Of a stretch of DNA of 64,000 nucleotides, positions 25,880-62,510 are shown in pieces. The number at the start of each line of letters is the position of its first letter. Position 1 is the stretch's first letter. The DNA is taken from NCBI GenBank assembly GCA_009617715.1, contig VTFK01000143.1, forward strand, positions 62,001 to 126,000, read 5' to 3'. Below the pieces are notes generated by a model that saw nothing but the letters and a program-made list of their open reading frames with translations, did no database searches and was not told the origin of the DNA. The position numbers and the translations under genes are program-made. The stretch comes from Plectrocnemia conspersa (lineage: Eukaryota; Arthropoda; Insecta; Trichoptera; Polycentropodidae).

Positions 25880-27600
25880 TTCGAGAGGAGTCAAATTTAT
25901 TTACAAAACGTAGACAAACTTCTTCAATGCCTTTCCAAAGTGAACATAGTAGTAACGTATATTTGAAATCTAGCGTTAAATATATGGATTTTCACATGGA
26001 CTCGAAGCTAAAATTTAATAAACATAATTCGGTAGGGCTTATTGTCATCGCGGTCTTTAGACCGATATTTAATAAAAAGCACGTGCTAAGCAAAAATAGT
26101 ATTTTAATGTAAACAATTATTTTAAAACATTTAAGAAATGCTTGCTCGGTGTGGAGTAACAGCAGTAATGCAAAATTAAGATATAAAAATAATATGTAAT
26201 GTACCTTTAAACTACATAAAAGGTACAAAAAATACTATGAAAATATTTTTCTTTTTTACACTAGCTCACTAATCTCATATATCGGAGACTATCATAGAAA
26301 CCTCAATTTTAAATATAACATATATTACCTTAGGGGGTAGAAGACCACTTTTCTATGGTTCCTAATCTTCAGCCAAATATATATAAATTAATACTTCATC
26401 CATGGTTTCCTATGTCTTTGTTAGATTTATTATTATTATTTTTTATTATATTACAAAGTGAGGAGGTAAAACTCGTTTTAAAATATAAATTTTAAAAAAG
26501 TTATTATATTTTTGAACAAGAAAATTATATTTTTCTGCTTTCATGGATTTTAATAATATTTTCATTAAATTTGTTCTGAAAATATATCCTATAAATATCT
26601 CAGCTAAGTTCGTAAACCGCTGTATCCGCTTTCTTGTTTCGTGAAAAAATTAACTCAGGGAATAATATATAGAAATAACCCAGAATCAATAATGTTCTAT
26701 AATAGATATTAAAATTAAAGTGAAAAGCAAACATTTTTAGACATTAAACTTATTCTAAAAATATATTTTGTAAATATCTCAAGTTTGTTAGATAATCTGA
26801 TCAGTCATATTGTTTCAAAATAGCGAATAATCAAGAAATTAGAAAATTCGTAGCTCCGTTATAAAATATCTTGAAGAAGAAAGTAGTGATCAAAAATTTT
26901 TTGTAAGAAAAATTACATAAAATATTTTTTAAAAATGTTAAAAGATGTCTCTTAGAATAAACTTTAAGCCAGAGAAGGCACTTTCAACACTAACTTGTGT
27001 TGCTGGAGCTCCTAAAACCACCATTGCAACTTTGTATAAATGAAATGTATTTATATTTTCCAAAATTCCAAAATATATTTTTTGCTGTCTAATCTTTGTA
27101 CATGGTTAAAGGTTTACAAAATGAATTGAATGTCCACAACTGTAAAAATAGAGAATGTATGTGTCTCTATTGCCAAATCTTGTGCACAAAAGTGGCTAGT
27201 GTTACTCTTTCTGTATAAGGCTGGAAGGGTTTCAAATTCATCTCCCTTCTTATTAAATGTATAGTCAAAAAAATACACATATTTTAAAAAATCAGTATAA
27301 ATCAAGAAAGCCTAAAAATAAATTTCTCCCTAATATATTTTATAATTTTAAAGTTCGTTTTATTTTAAAATTGGAACTTTTATCCAGATTTAATACTCCC
27401 CGAATGGAATAAATATGATGTGTACGTCTAAAATACAACCTAAATTCTATGTTTAAAGTTTTTAAAAGCTCTCTAGAGATGACTCTATTTTTATGATTTT
27501 TGTTTTAAATGCAAAAACTTTTTGAGCTACGCAAAATTATTAAATAATTTAGTATAGTTATAAACCTATCAAATATTCAAATATAATAATATTAGTTTTC
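25880..27600. other. AT-rich non-coding stretch
   Basis: No gene seen on either strand. It lies either 3' of the receptor gene or inside a long last intron. Confidence 0.45.
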
Positions 27601-27934
27601 ACTTTTGTTCATAGATGTCGCAAAACTTTTATTTTATAAACTTGCTAAAATCTGTTTCTAGTTACGTTTATATAACTTTACTAAATGAATAATTCATTCA
27701 AATTAGTATTTTAATTCAGTATTTTACTTTTATATGCTAAACAATTTATTTAAATATGTGAAAACTGCATTTGACATGCTAGACATCTATGGACGAAAAG
27801 ATTTTTTAAATTAATAATAAAAATGCAAATGTTAATGTTACATTAACAAATTTATCCAATGCTTTAACAGCAAACATTTGCATTTTTACAGCATAAAATT
27901 ATCGAATTGTACGTGGGAAGAGGGTTCTACCTAG
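27601..27934 (-). other. Probable 3' UTR of the proximal Dscam4-like transcript, with stem-loop
   Basis: Downstream of the proximal stop the sequence is AT-rich and non-coding. It contains a 16-bp perfect inverted repeat (27818-27833 with 27873-27888) carrying the octamer ATGCAAAT, starting 46 bases after the stop, with a 39-base loop. The polyadenylation site cannot be fixed by eye; AATAAA-like motifs occur near 27632. Confidence 0.4.
27602..27800. mobile_element. Possible short MITE with about 18-bp terminal inverted repeats
   Basis: Left end CTTTTGTTCATAGATGTC (27602-27619) and the reverse complement of the right end CTTTTCGTCCATAGATGTC (27782-27800) match apart from one indel and a few changes. 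The interior is AT-rich and non-coding. No clear target duplication is seen. It lies just 3' of the proximal stop of the receptor gene. Confidence 0.35.
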
Positions 27935-51929
<23,995 letters not shown>

Positions 51930-53095
51930 CTGAAAACATAAAGATAAAGAATATTAATATAGCATGTATCAAAGGAACGAATTTCCAGGTGTTTTAGCTA
52001 CAATCCATCATGCCACATTAAAAAATTATACAAGGTAAACTCTTATTTGAAAACTAAATTCTGTAATAATAAATGTTACAATAAAGGCTTGATTAACGTA
52101 AATAAAAAGGCCAAATAATACGGAAAATGATTAGCCTGGTTCGGTATTTCTTGAACTTCTTCTTAAGTTAGTTTGGTTCGTCGTCGATCACGGGGAATAA
52201 TATAATTAGACGAGATGAAAAACGGTCAGATATAATATAAAACTTAATAAATAAGGTTATATGTATTTTTCATGACATACACATAGTTATAAAATGTAAG
52301 AAAAACCAGAATCTATTTTCGTTTAATGCGGTTTTAAATACACATTTTTTATTCCCGTATTCTCTCTCTCTCTTTCTTGGTGTGACATGGTAATAAATTG
52401 AACTCGAGTAATTTGCAAATTTTCATCGATAATGCAATCCCGCCGGGATGCGTCAAATTTAATGTAATATAACGGAAGCAGAAATAGATTTGACAGTGCG
52501 TTATTGTATGCTGCACTTGCACGTATTATCTTTTTATTACATGATATAATAAATATGACATGTAAGATATTGTATCTAGATGTCGTCATTGGGATACGAT
52601 ATTAAAAGCGTATATGATTAAAATTTAGACATACTACGTAAAGGTATATTTTATATATTAAGATAATAAATTTACTGTACTTACATATATCTTTACGTAG
52701 GAGACATAGTTGAGTATAAGGAGATATATTTACATTTTTGTTTGATAAAGCATAGCAGCATGTGTACAACTACATTTATTATTCTGCATTTCCTAGCAAC
52801 GATTTTGTTATTTTCTAACAATAATATTTATTTATTTAAATCCTTTTTTCCATCCTGCCCACCTTTACCTTCAATTCTACATTCGTTAATACGTTAGTGT
52901 GCTACCTATCTCTAGGGTAATAAAATAAATCAGCCCCTACAATTATTTTAAATAAAAAAATATTTTTATAGAATTTTTATGAATAAAATTGTGATAGTAT
53001 TATATTATACGTACATACAAATATGTGCATAAAAACAAAAGAATGCTGTAAAAAAGAATCGATTTTATAAGAGCACCAAAGTACTATAAATAATA
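51930..53095. other. Intronic stretch upstream of the Ig4 exon
   Basis: No further Ig exon seen on the minus strand. Confidence 0.5.
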
Positions 53096-53107
53096 CTGTA
53101 TAAGTAT

Positions 53108-54155
53108 TAGGGATTCTGAAGTCTCTGGTTTTTTCGATTCCCGGGACTCGAGACCCAAATTTTTAAAGTCCCGGGAATTCCCGGGACTCGAGACTTTGAT
53201 TATTTTTCGTATAATCATGAAAAAAAATTATGTTGAAAAGTTAGCTTATTATTATTAACTTTATTTAACTTATTATTATTAACTTTAATTCATTTATAAT
53301 TATTAACTTATATTATTTGTGTTATAGGTACGATAGGTGAAAATTTATTTAAACAATTTAAAAACACTTTATTCGATATTTATTTAAATTTAATTTATTA
53401 CAATTTTTTTAATCGAAATATTTATATCAATATTAAGTTAAAACCTTTACTTTTGTAAGAAAAAATATGTTTTTAAAAACACCAAGGCGTTTAATGATGA
53501 ATCACATAGCCTGTTCCTGGTTTTGTGGCAAATATTCCAGATGTAGAAAAAACTCTCTCGCTTTCTGTAGATGTTGGCTTAATTGTAAGCAATGATTTGA
53601 ATAAAAGCTCTAGATTCGGAGTTCGCTTGATAGTTGAATCTAATATCTGAAACTCCTTTTTAAAGTTGAATTTTTTATTTCTAGTCGTTGAAATATTTTG
53701 GTGGTTCGTGCGACAGAGTTGTGTTGACTTCAAATATTTTTTTTGAAAGGAAATTAACAATAATTTTATAAGTTATTAAAGTGGCATCTCGACGACTTAG
53801 AGCTTCAACTGCCAGTTTTATAGGAGTGAGTACTTCACAAATATTTTCCAATACGTGAATGTTCGATTCATTCCAAATTTGGCCGATGCCAAGATCAATT
53901 AATGATTTTCTAATGCAATTTCGTAACTTTCAAAATCTCGAGATCATGGGTAATAAGGAATTCCACCTTGTCTTCATATCGAGACATAAATTAAGCTCGA
54001 CATAAAATTCGCTCTTCACATATTTTTGTAAAATTGCACTTCAGAAAGTCTCGAGTCCCGGGTTATTTATTTTTAAATTCCCGGGACTCGAAACAGCAAA
54101 AAATCTTAGAATTCTCGGGAATAAATTCCCGGGTTGTCTCGACACAGAATCCCTA
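53108..54155 (-). mobile_element. hAT element with perfect 8-bp target duplication
   Basis: The 1,048-bp element starts tagggattctg and ends with the inverted copy. The identical octamer ataagtat flanks it (53100-53107 and 54156-54163). Subterminal regions carry several palindromic cccgggactcgagac-type words at both ends. The minus strand encodes a hAT dimerisation-domain remnant. It is too short for a complete transposase, so it is an internally deleted copy. Confidence 0.92.
53491..53760 (-). pseudogene. hAT transposase C-terminal (dimerisation) domain remnant
   Basis: Contains LLFKSLLTIKPTSTESERVF and STSGIFATK, the hAT dimerisation signature L-x-T-x-P-x-T-S-x-x-x-E-R-x-F-S-x-x-G. Only this end of the gene is kept inside the 53.1-54.2 kb element. 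Confidence 0.85.
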
Positions 54156-54275
54156 ATAAGTATGCTTCAAACCAGATCGAATGATACTTGATTATTTAAC
54201 AGCATTGTTTTCGTGTATCGAGATCAGGAGCAACGAATCTACTCTGTTTTTTTTTTCAATTTGTGACACAAAAAC

Positions 54276-54390
54276 TCGATATAGACAATCAAGTAGATGT
54301 CATCTACGCCGATTTTTTAAAGGCTTTTGATAAAGTTGGTCTAAAAAAATGTATACGTATGCTTAGGTTTTTCCTTAAAATGATTTAATT
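54276..54390 (+). pseudogene. LINE reverse transcriptase fragment
   Basis: Frame DNQVDVIYADFLKAFDKV matches the RT motif V-D-V-x-Y-x-D-F-x-K-A-F-D-x-V with its catalytic Asp, close to the LINE at 59.7 kb (QVDVVYTDFYKAFDKV). Nothing coding on either side. Confidence 0.75.
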
Positions 54391-55105
54391 GGATCTGGAG
54401 CTTCTAGAACGACTTCGTTTTAGTGCGTCACTTAATTACAAGCCTTTGCGTTCCCGATAAATGTTTAATTTGAAGTATTGCATGCAAGAATAAGAGTATT
54501 GAACAACTCTAAATATGCACAGCTATCCGAATTTTTAACCATCTGTCTGATATTATTGATTTTATCTAAGTACACAGTTTAAAAATGTATCTAATTGTTC
54601 TGTAAATATATATTTACACAAATGTATTTACTTAATGTAAATTAAGAAATTACAAAAAATATATGTAAGATAAAGAAAATTCACAGTAAGAAAGAAAATC
54701 ATAAAATACTAAAATTAACGTGCAATGCCAGCTATTTAGGAGCGGGATAGCGACAGATATAGGCTAGTCGGTGAAGAGAAGAGGACGCGATCGTGACTCC
54801 CGAAGTCGTTCTGGAATCCAAAACTGGATTTTCTCGAGTATAGTTTAATTGTCGACTAAATCCTTTATTAGTTTAAATAAATACTGAGATACATACATCT
54901 TTCTGTGAGAACGTAGAAAATCGTATTCATACGCTCAAAAAAAAAGTAGCGCTGAGATACAAGAACGGATGAAAATATTTTAATATAAATCTTTTGTTAA
55001 TGTATCCCAAGAAACTTTTTTCGAATAAAAATGAGTATTTGATTATTTGGGTATTCCATATTAAAGATCCCAAATCAAAAATGCTGCGAAATAAAGTGTC
55101 ATAGT

Positions 55106-55470
55106 TAGGAGTTGCAATATCGGTAGTACCGATACCGATAATATCGGTATTAGAACAAAAATTGCCCTTCGGTACTACAAGTATTTTATTATGTAAAAAT
55201 AAAACATTTTAATCGATATTTTTGTACAATGTGTCAACGTAAAATAAATGTCTTTGCTTTATATCAGGTAAGTCTAACAGTACCTAACAGTTTCTAGTAA
55301 TCCTGCCGGCCTCATATTTATGATAGGGAAAACAAAATAAGGTATTGCATACATACACGAAATTCCTCCTACTATTTGTAGATTTTTATCTCCATTTAGA
55401 CATATTTTTACCCAAATAGTCTACCAAATATGCTTTACGAAGCATAGGCGCTAAATATTAGCAATAAGTA
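55106..55470. repeat. Second copy of the hAT-family left end seen at 2120
   Basis: ttaggagttgcaatatcggt, repeated ccgata words, then aggtattgcatacat and aatattagcaataa in the same order as 2120-2390. No partner right end found nearby. Confidence 0.6.
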
Positions 55471-55479
55471 AGTCTCAAT

Positions 55480-58150
55480 AATAATAATAATATAATGATA
55501 TAATAATCAACCGCCATAGGTAACAAATTGTCTACGATCGCTCAAATAGCTCTAGAATAACCGAGTTAAATCATCCGAGCAACCGAGGCCCGACAATTTT
55601 TTTAATAATATCTTATGACAAAATTTGTCAAAGGCCTTCTCAAAATTCGTAAATACGACGACAATTTTGACACTGTTTTTGTGAAAGACAGAAGGCTAGT
55701 AATGTTGGAACAGACGAAAGGAAACTATGCCCAAAAAAATTTTACCGATTATTCTTGTGTTGTATTTTCTATGCAGAGTACATTGGCGTAAATCTGTTAT
55801 GTTTTTTTATTTAAAAAATACATTTAAGATAAATTAAGCAAATTCGTACGCATGTATGCATACTTTAAAATAAATATTTTTAGAGCAAATTAGTTATTTA
55901 AATCAAAAAGTAATGCATGTATAGAGACAATGCGACAAGCTTAATAATTATATTCTTATAAAAGTGCTGAGTTTCATATTTTGTCAAATATAAATAAGTC
56001 AAAAGCAGTGAATAACTTTACCTCACTACTATTAAAATATATTATAATTTGAATCGGTAAAACTCATAAGAATATGACTTACTAATATCCTCTTAAAGTT
56101 TACTTTTACTATATGACTTTAGATTGTGAAGAGAGATAACTGTGCAAGAAAAATTTGAATACGTAAGTGGATGGCATAAAAATTTGAAAAAATAACTATT
56201 ATCGAGTATCAAAAGGTTTCTTAATCAATTTACACAGGATGGAGCGGATGATAACATTGAAAAAAGATGGGACGCCAGGGGGTTATACATTTTATCTGGT
56301 CTCGACGCTTCAGCACCACAAAGGAAGATAGTGATGGACTAAGATAAGACGGCGGCATCCGTTCGTCGCAGTTGGCAGGTGCTATATCTACCTTGGCAAA
56401 TATTAAGCGACTCCGTTATGGTTTAATATACGAGATAAGCTTATTGATTGAATTCAGCGAGGTCGTTTTTTGAATAAAAAATGTATCACGTCGTAGCTTC
56501 GAGACAAATGGGGAGGGCTGTAAAAATCCAATTGTTGTGCGATGTTGAAGTCATCAATCAACATCAGCGGTCAAATAGGTGTAGCCAGGCGTGGATAGGT
56601 CTCCTGGGAGGGTGTCCTCGACGATGGTAATCCACCCAGACAGGTTAAAGGCGGACGCTCACCACCCACGTCAGCCTTCCTCATCGTTACCCTCGCACAC
56701 TCCACTGCCTTTTGCGTCTAAGGCGAATAGCTGCTTTTTTTCTATTCTGTAGCTTCCATTCGGGGCAATATGACAGCAAAGGGTTTCAGATCTTAATTTG
56801 TCAAGAAATAAGTATTATAAATGAATATATTCTCATGAAAAACGTCGCAGAAAATGTTTTTCTATTTATAGTATTTTTGTATGATTCCGTCATGACAATT
56901 AGTGTCAAGCTATAAAATCGATCAAAAACCACACAAGCGTTGTAAATTAGGGTGGTAGTTGAAATGGGTGTTTCAAGTCCAGACGTGAAACAAATTAATT
57001 ATGAAAATTCTAACCACTTTACATTTGAATGGCAGTTCCGTTTTCCATCAATCTAATTCTCCCCCTTTCAGAACTAATTATGAAATAATCTAGCGGTACA
57101 GATCTAAACACCTACTAAAATTTATTTTATTATTCATATATAAATAGATTAATAATTATTATTAAATATAATATTTAAAAGGTTAATATGTATATTAGAC
57201 TGAATATTCACTGAATAATTTTCTGATTACGTATGCACTACACAATCTAATCATTTGATTCGGCTAGATACAATCAACAGAACAAGCACCCAGTAATCAT
57301 TGATAAAATCAAATATATAATTATACAAATAACATTTTAGGGACTTAAATATGTATGTTATAGAGCTAGTAAAAATAAAATTCAATTAATTTTTTTTTGT
57401 TAAATTCCTGACTCATACAATAATTGCGTGATAAAATTAAATTTCAAGTAAACTCATATATGCCTAGTCACTAACCACAAGTGCAAGAAGCGTTTTTTGT
57501 TTAAGGTTAGATGAAGTGAGATTAGCTTTGTGAAAGTTAGGTAAGGGTTAGATTATATGGGTTTAAGTGGGGCTAAGTAATATCACAGTGTTTGGTAAAA
57601 CAATCTTAATTAACTACTTTGTTTAGAGTGCAAAGATATATTTATTAAATATTTTACTTATAAAAGCTACTCAAATGCAGTATTACGCTAGAAATATATT
57701 TAAATGTTAGTTCTCGATTTTAATTTTAAAATACAACGAAAAAAATATACACAATGCTATATTTAAAATCAAAAACAATGTGAAATGTTTTATATACATA
57801 TTTTTTGCAATCTTTGACTAAAAAATAAATATGGGAGCAAAATTAGTACAGACAAAGGATGTACAATAAAACTTAATGAAAATCCAGATCTAATTAAAAG
57901 ATATATAGAAATATGTATGTTAAAGCATATTTTAAGAACAGCAATATAAATATAATAAAATCTCAGTCAATCAAACTAATATTTTTAGACTAGCGAAGAA
58001 AAATTAAAAACGTAATTAAAATACATCTAAAAAAAATTTTTTTTATTTTTTTATTACAAATCTGGGTATTGTGTGTTAGTATGTTTTCCTGATGCATCTT
58101 TACGTTAATTATATAAACAAGAATAATCATTTAAAAAATAATTTAAATAT
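55480..58150. other. Non-coding stretch with a GC-rich block
   Basis: No gene seen. 56220-56710 is richer in GC (gtgtcctcgacgatggtaat, cgctcaccacccacgtcagc) and unassigned; the rest is AT-rich. Confidence 0.4.
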
Positions 58151-58153
58151 AAA

Positions 58154-58310
58154 TTATGGTACACACCTAAAATATATGCGCACTATCCCACATATTTCCA
58201 GCTCCTCTTAGCTGTTGCCGAAAACATCCTTGTATTTGGCAAGCTTTTTAGGAAGCTGGATAGTTCGTGTAAGAGAAGCGTTTTATAATAATGAACGTGA
58301 TCGCAAATCT
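58154..58310 (+). repeat. Dispersed repeat T, copy 2
   Basis: Colinear with 13570-13747; see that entry for shared words. It lies immediately left of the LINE cluster. Confidence 0.65.
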
Positions 58311-58557
58311 ACGCCGAGAATACAATTAATTGTATTCAAACGTTCCTAGAAAAAAGGCACTAGAATACAAATACGGATACGACCTGTACTACATCTCGTA
58401 GAGATATCTCAGTAATTTTCTATGAATTATTATCAACAACAGGGAGTACTTTGCTGCACTCTGATTCCGAATGGAGATATATATAAGGACGTACAGAATG
58501 CGAATGGCCAATCATCTAGGTCTTATTGCATATTAAATAAATATATGCATAGAAAAT

Positions 58558-58803
58558 TTACATCCCTGCTCGAACATCCCTGCTTAAAACATCTTCGCTT
58601 AAGCTGTAAGAGAATTCTGACGGGTTAGTGGATCTGGAAAATGTAACAACACGTTGCCACGTTACACTTGTGGTGTCACGTGGAAACGTTGCCATGCTGA
58701 AAGGTAGTCGATTATCGATCGACCACCTCAACAGCGACTCCAGGTCTTCGAATTTGTGCGAATACTCTGAAACACTATATAATAAATATTCTTTGTACGT
58801 CAT
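58558..58803 (-). pseudogene. LINE RT fragment in inverted orientation
   Basis: The minus frame contains LESLLRWSIDNRLPFSM and VTFSRSTNPSEFSYSLSEDV, matching SLWRWASVNRLPFSV and VSFSRSHSPSAYFYHLSGNI of the plus-strand LINE at 60.2 kb. Between the two blocks a segment with two copies of ggcaacgt replaces the normal residues. It is thus a second copy of the family, pointing the other way. Confidence 0.7.
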
Positions 58804-59691
58804 TAGTATAGGAAAAAAGAGTAGAGGATTTCATTTGGATCCCTATAGTACTCCAAAATGAGCGAAATAGTCATCAGAGCAAAAATTTCTATTGCTTTTT
58901 TCAACACTGGTGAACTACTCTTCCATATAAATTTCAACAAGCTTAAAACCAGCTTTCAATATTAGTTGTAAAGAAATTTGTATTTAAAAACACAAAAAAC
59001 ACACTTGAGTATATTAGCGCCCTCGAGTTCTTAACGTGTCATATCCTAGATGGTTTTCTCATAAGATCATCTCATTGCTAAAAAGAAAGCACGCCTTTCA
59101 TAAGTTATGGAAGAGATCGGGACATACATCTGCTCTCGAGGAATTTCGTTCATTAAGAGCATGCGTTAAGTGTTTGATAATTTCCTGTCATCGCAATCAT
59201 TACAAAAATTGCCAAAAACAAATAATTAATGATCCCAAAGCGTTCTGGAAATTCATTAGCACTAAACGCGCTACTCAGTCGACATCGAAAGTGATGAACC
59301 TCGACGATAAAACATTGGACGGTTCACAAAATATTGCTGACGGTTTTGCGCAATATTTTCGTTCTGTTTTCGAGGAATAATTTTCGCCTTCTGCTCAGTC
59401 GCTTCCTTCTTCATGTTCTTGGTCTTCAGTACTGAACATCAAAGAAACTTAGCACTCAGATCTTAAATACGGATTTAATAAATTAAAGACAGGGCGTTCT
59501 TCTGGACCTGATTTAATTCCCGATTTTATTTTGAAAGGTTGCGAAGTCAGTCTCGCTGCTCCTCTAAAATGTATTTATGATCTGATTCTCAAAACATCAT
59601 CATTTTCTGATCTATGGAAATGCACAAAAGTCACCCCTATTCATAAAAAAAAGGTGACAACTTATATATAAATAATTATAGACCAGTAGCA

Positions 59692-60984
59692 GTGTTGTCA
59701 GCTCCTGCTAAATTATTTGAAATAATTATTCATAAATATCTCTACAATTACTTTCAGCAAGTTTTATTAGACCAACAGCACGGGTTTTGTCCTGTCCGTT
59801 CCACTGTTACTAATCTTCTGTCGTTCACCAAAACGGTGACAACTTCTCTCGATGCCGGAATTCAAGTAGACGTCGTGTATACAGATTTTTATAAAGCCTT
59901 TGACAAAGTTTGTCATACGTTATTATTAAAAAAATTGTCGAACCTCGGTTGCACAGATAATTTAACTCGGTTATTTTCGAGTTATTTAAGCAATCGTAGA
60001 CAGTTTGTAACCTATGGTGGCCGATTGTCAAAAGAATATTTTACCTCTTTGGGGGTTCCTCAAGGATTCAATCTGGGATCTCTGCTTTTTGTGTTATTTA
60101 TTAATGACATAAATACAGCAATTAAAAATTCAAGTTTTCTTCTGTACGCAGATGATTTAAAATTATATAAATGCATTCGATCTGTTGTGGACTCCTTCTC
60201 TCTACAAAGTGATTTATACTCTCTGTGGAGATGGGCTTCCGTTAACCGTCTGCCCTTTAGTGTCGAAAAGAGCCATACCGTGTCATTTTCTCGATCCCAT
60301 TCGCCATCAGCTTATTTCTACCATCTCAGTGGTAACATTTTGACTAGAGAAACTTTCATTAAAGATCTCGAAATCACTTTCGAGAGCAAATGGAGGTTCT
60401 CTCTACACATACACGACTTCTGTGATAAATCTTCCAAGATGCTCGGCTTTGTTAAGAGGAATGCCTTTCACTTTGACGATCCGTCTGTTATTCGCATCCT
60501 CTATGACACCTTAGTTCGTAGCATTCTTGAATCGGGATCTATAATTTGGAATCCCCGAATAGCCAAATATTCCCTTTTAGTAGAAAAAATTCAAAAAAGG
60601 TATTTAAGATACCTTTACAAAAGGACATTTGGTTATTATCCGTACTTATATCCCAGCGCCTTTCTTTTAGGAGCGTTGGGATATGATTCGCTGAGTTCTC
60701 GCAGAAAGCTGTATGTCGCTAAGCATTTTTTCAAACTACTAAAAGGTGCTGTCGACAATCCAGCTATTCTCGAGGAATTCCAGTTTTGGGTTCCGGAACA
60801 TTTTCGAGAATCACGATCGAGACCTCTTTTGATGGAAGTTAGGGCTAGGACATCCGCACTTGCCGACTCGTCTATAGCTGTGGCCATACGGCTCCTTAAT
60901 ACGCTGGCATTGCAAATTGATTTATTTAATGTTAGCTACGAGGATATGATCCAGTTTATATCTTTTAATTTTATTATTTTATAA
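59692..60984 (+). pseudogene. LINE reverse transcriptase, open part
   Basis: About 430 open codons covering RT blocks 2 to 7, the thumb and the C-terminal domain. The catalytic YADD and the D-x-x-x-A-F-D motif are intact. The true start is upstream: the frame is entered from the frameshift near 59650, so the first Met here is not a start. Confidence 0.9.
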
Positions 60985-61065
60985 TTTTTTGTTATGTTTA
61001 AGTATTGTTATATTTATTTATATAAATACGTTTTTTTATGTTTTATAAATTTTAAATTTGCTTTC

Positions 61066-61109
61066 GACCATCGTGGCGCATTGGGGTAACCTGTTAGGCC
61101 ACGATGGTC
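61066..61109 (+). other. LINE 3' UTR hairpin
   Basis: Perfect 12-bp stem gaccatcgtggc / gccacgatggtc around a 20-base loop gcattggggtaacctgttag, about 80 bases after the ORF stop and just before the A-rich tail. A likely recognition structure for the element's own RT (inference). Confidence 0.85.
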
Positions 61110-61429
61110 TTAATTTAATCTAAAACAATAAATAAAAAAAATATACTTGATTCTTGTCAGTGTTGAATTTAGAAAAACAATAACTTATCTGATTTATAAA
61201 AGTAGGTTCAAGTAAACATAAATATTTATTCTGGATTCATTATCACTCATTAGGCTATTATGATGCAATTGACTGATAGAATAGAATGGAGTTATTTTAT
61301 AAATTAGGGTGGTTTAAGCATAGATGGATGGATGTAATATTAAGTATTTAGACATTAGAAACGTGATTAAAAATATCACACACTCCATCGATTTGCCCAA
61401 AATATTATTTTAAGTCAAACCAGCAGGAG

Positions 61430-61800
61430 GTACAATGTTTAAAGTCAATTCTAGCATACCATGCCATTTCCAGTCCGTTCGGTTTTCAGCTCGGTTTGCT
61501 TCGGACAAAGGTCCGTTTCGACCAGGGTCTACAAATTGTCATTACCGTTACTGCTGCAAGTGTAATTAATTAACGGCGTGCATATCCGAATCGTGTAACG
61601 CTATTAATCCACGCCCTTAAGACCTACCCTCACTCAGCTCTCGTGCACGACATCCTCGGGATCTATTTTGCTATGTTACCCATATGCAAATCGTTCCCGA
61701 GTCATTAATTATGTAAACGTTCAATGGAATTGATGGCTGTCTGTTCGATTATGCACGAGAGAATACGCACGTCGATGACCTACTTGCGAATCTGTATACC
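61430..61800. promoter_or_regulatory. Candidate regulatory island
   Basis: Less AT-rich block in AT-rich intron/intergenic DNA, with homeodomain- and POU-type words (taattaattaac, atatgcaaat, tcattaattatg). No frame or exon. Called only on composition and motif content. Confidence 0.3.
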
Positions 61801-62424
61801 TACTATACAATACCCTGTGTATAAAATATATACACAAAAAATGTTAATAAATCAATAAAAAAAACGTTTACAGTTTTTCAAGCGTACGCTGTGTTAACCA
61901 CATGATCCGAAAAGTGTTCAGACAGTACGAGTATTTCTATATATTATATAGGTTAAAGAATGAAGCGTTTAAAACATCAAAAGTTAAGCAAAGGGCTTAC
62001 TCTAACAATGGGCGTTAAAAAAACACTTGTATAGAATTTTGTGTAGTCATAGTTGATCTTGTTTAAAATGTATTGATTTGATCGGTAAGTATGTAAGATA
62101 TTTTTTGTCTGAAATATTGGCATGTTTATTGATTTTATTTTACAATGATATCTTGGATACTACGATGCTAGATTTTTAACAAGCTTTATGCTATGCAGTT
62201 TTTGATATTATAAATATGTTCAGCTAGTAATAGCATGATCCATACTTTGTTGAAACGTTAAAATAATATTAGAGAGAATAATTTAAATGTGAATCGTTTC
62301 GTTTTATGACCATCGTGAACGGATCATGATGTTTCTCGACCATACGAGCTGCCACTTGTTAACTGTTTCGAATAACTCGAACATAATCCACCATATGTAC
62401 TACACGTATTATAGTAACGATCCG

Positions 62425-62510
62425 TGTTGGTCTGCGCGTTGGAGCAAGTCGATAATTTACCGTGGAATAGGTCCCGGGTTCAATTCCCAAGCGGACGAGC
62501 CTCAACAGTT
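62425..62510 (+). repeat. tRNA-like / SINE-head sequence
   Basis: A canonical B-box gggttcaattccc follows a weaker A-box-like tggtctgcgcgttgga 45 bases earlier. The spacing fits a Pol III promoter, but the acceptor-stem ends do not pair, so a tRNA-derived SINE is likelier than a tRNA gene. Confidence 0.45.

Larger units (their letters stand above)
59036..61130 (+). mobile_element. Non-LTR retrotransposon (LINE), 5'-truncated, almost complete RT region
   Basis: ORF2-like protein without a recognisable endonuclease. 59036-59380 holds the EN-RT linker (YPRWFSHKIISLLKRKHAFH). Then in-frame stops (59377-59379 and near 59449) and a frameshift at the A-run near 59650, and an uninterrupted frame to 60984 with the RT palm. 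Landmarks: VDVVYTDFYKAFDKV, LGVPQGFNLGSLLFVLFIND, YADD at 60145-60156, RWASVNRLPFSV, and the C-terminal IQKRYLRYLYKRTFGYYPYL. The 3' UTR has a perfect 12-bp hairpin and an AATAAATAAA tail. Jockey/CR1-like group; clade uncertain. Dead copy, but young by the length of its open frame. Confidence 0.88.
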
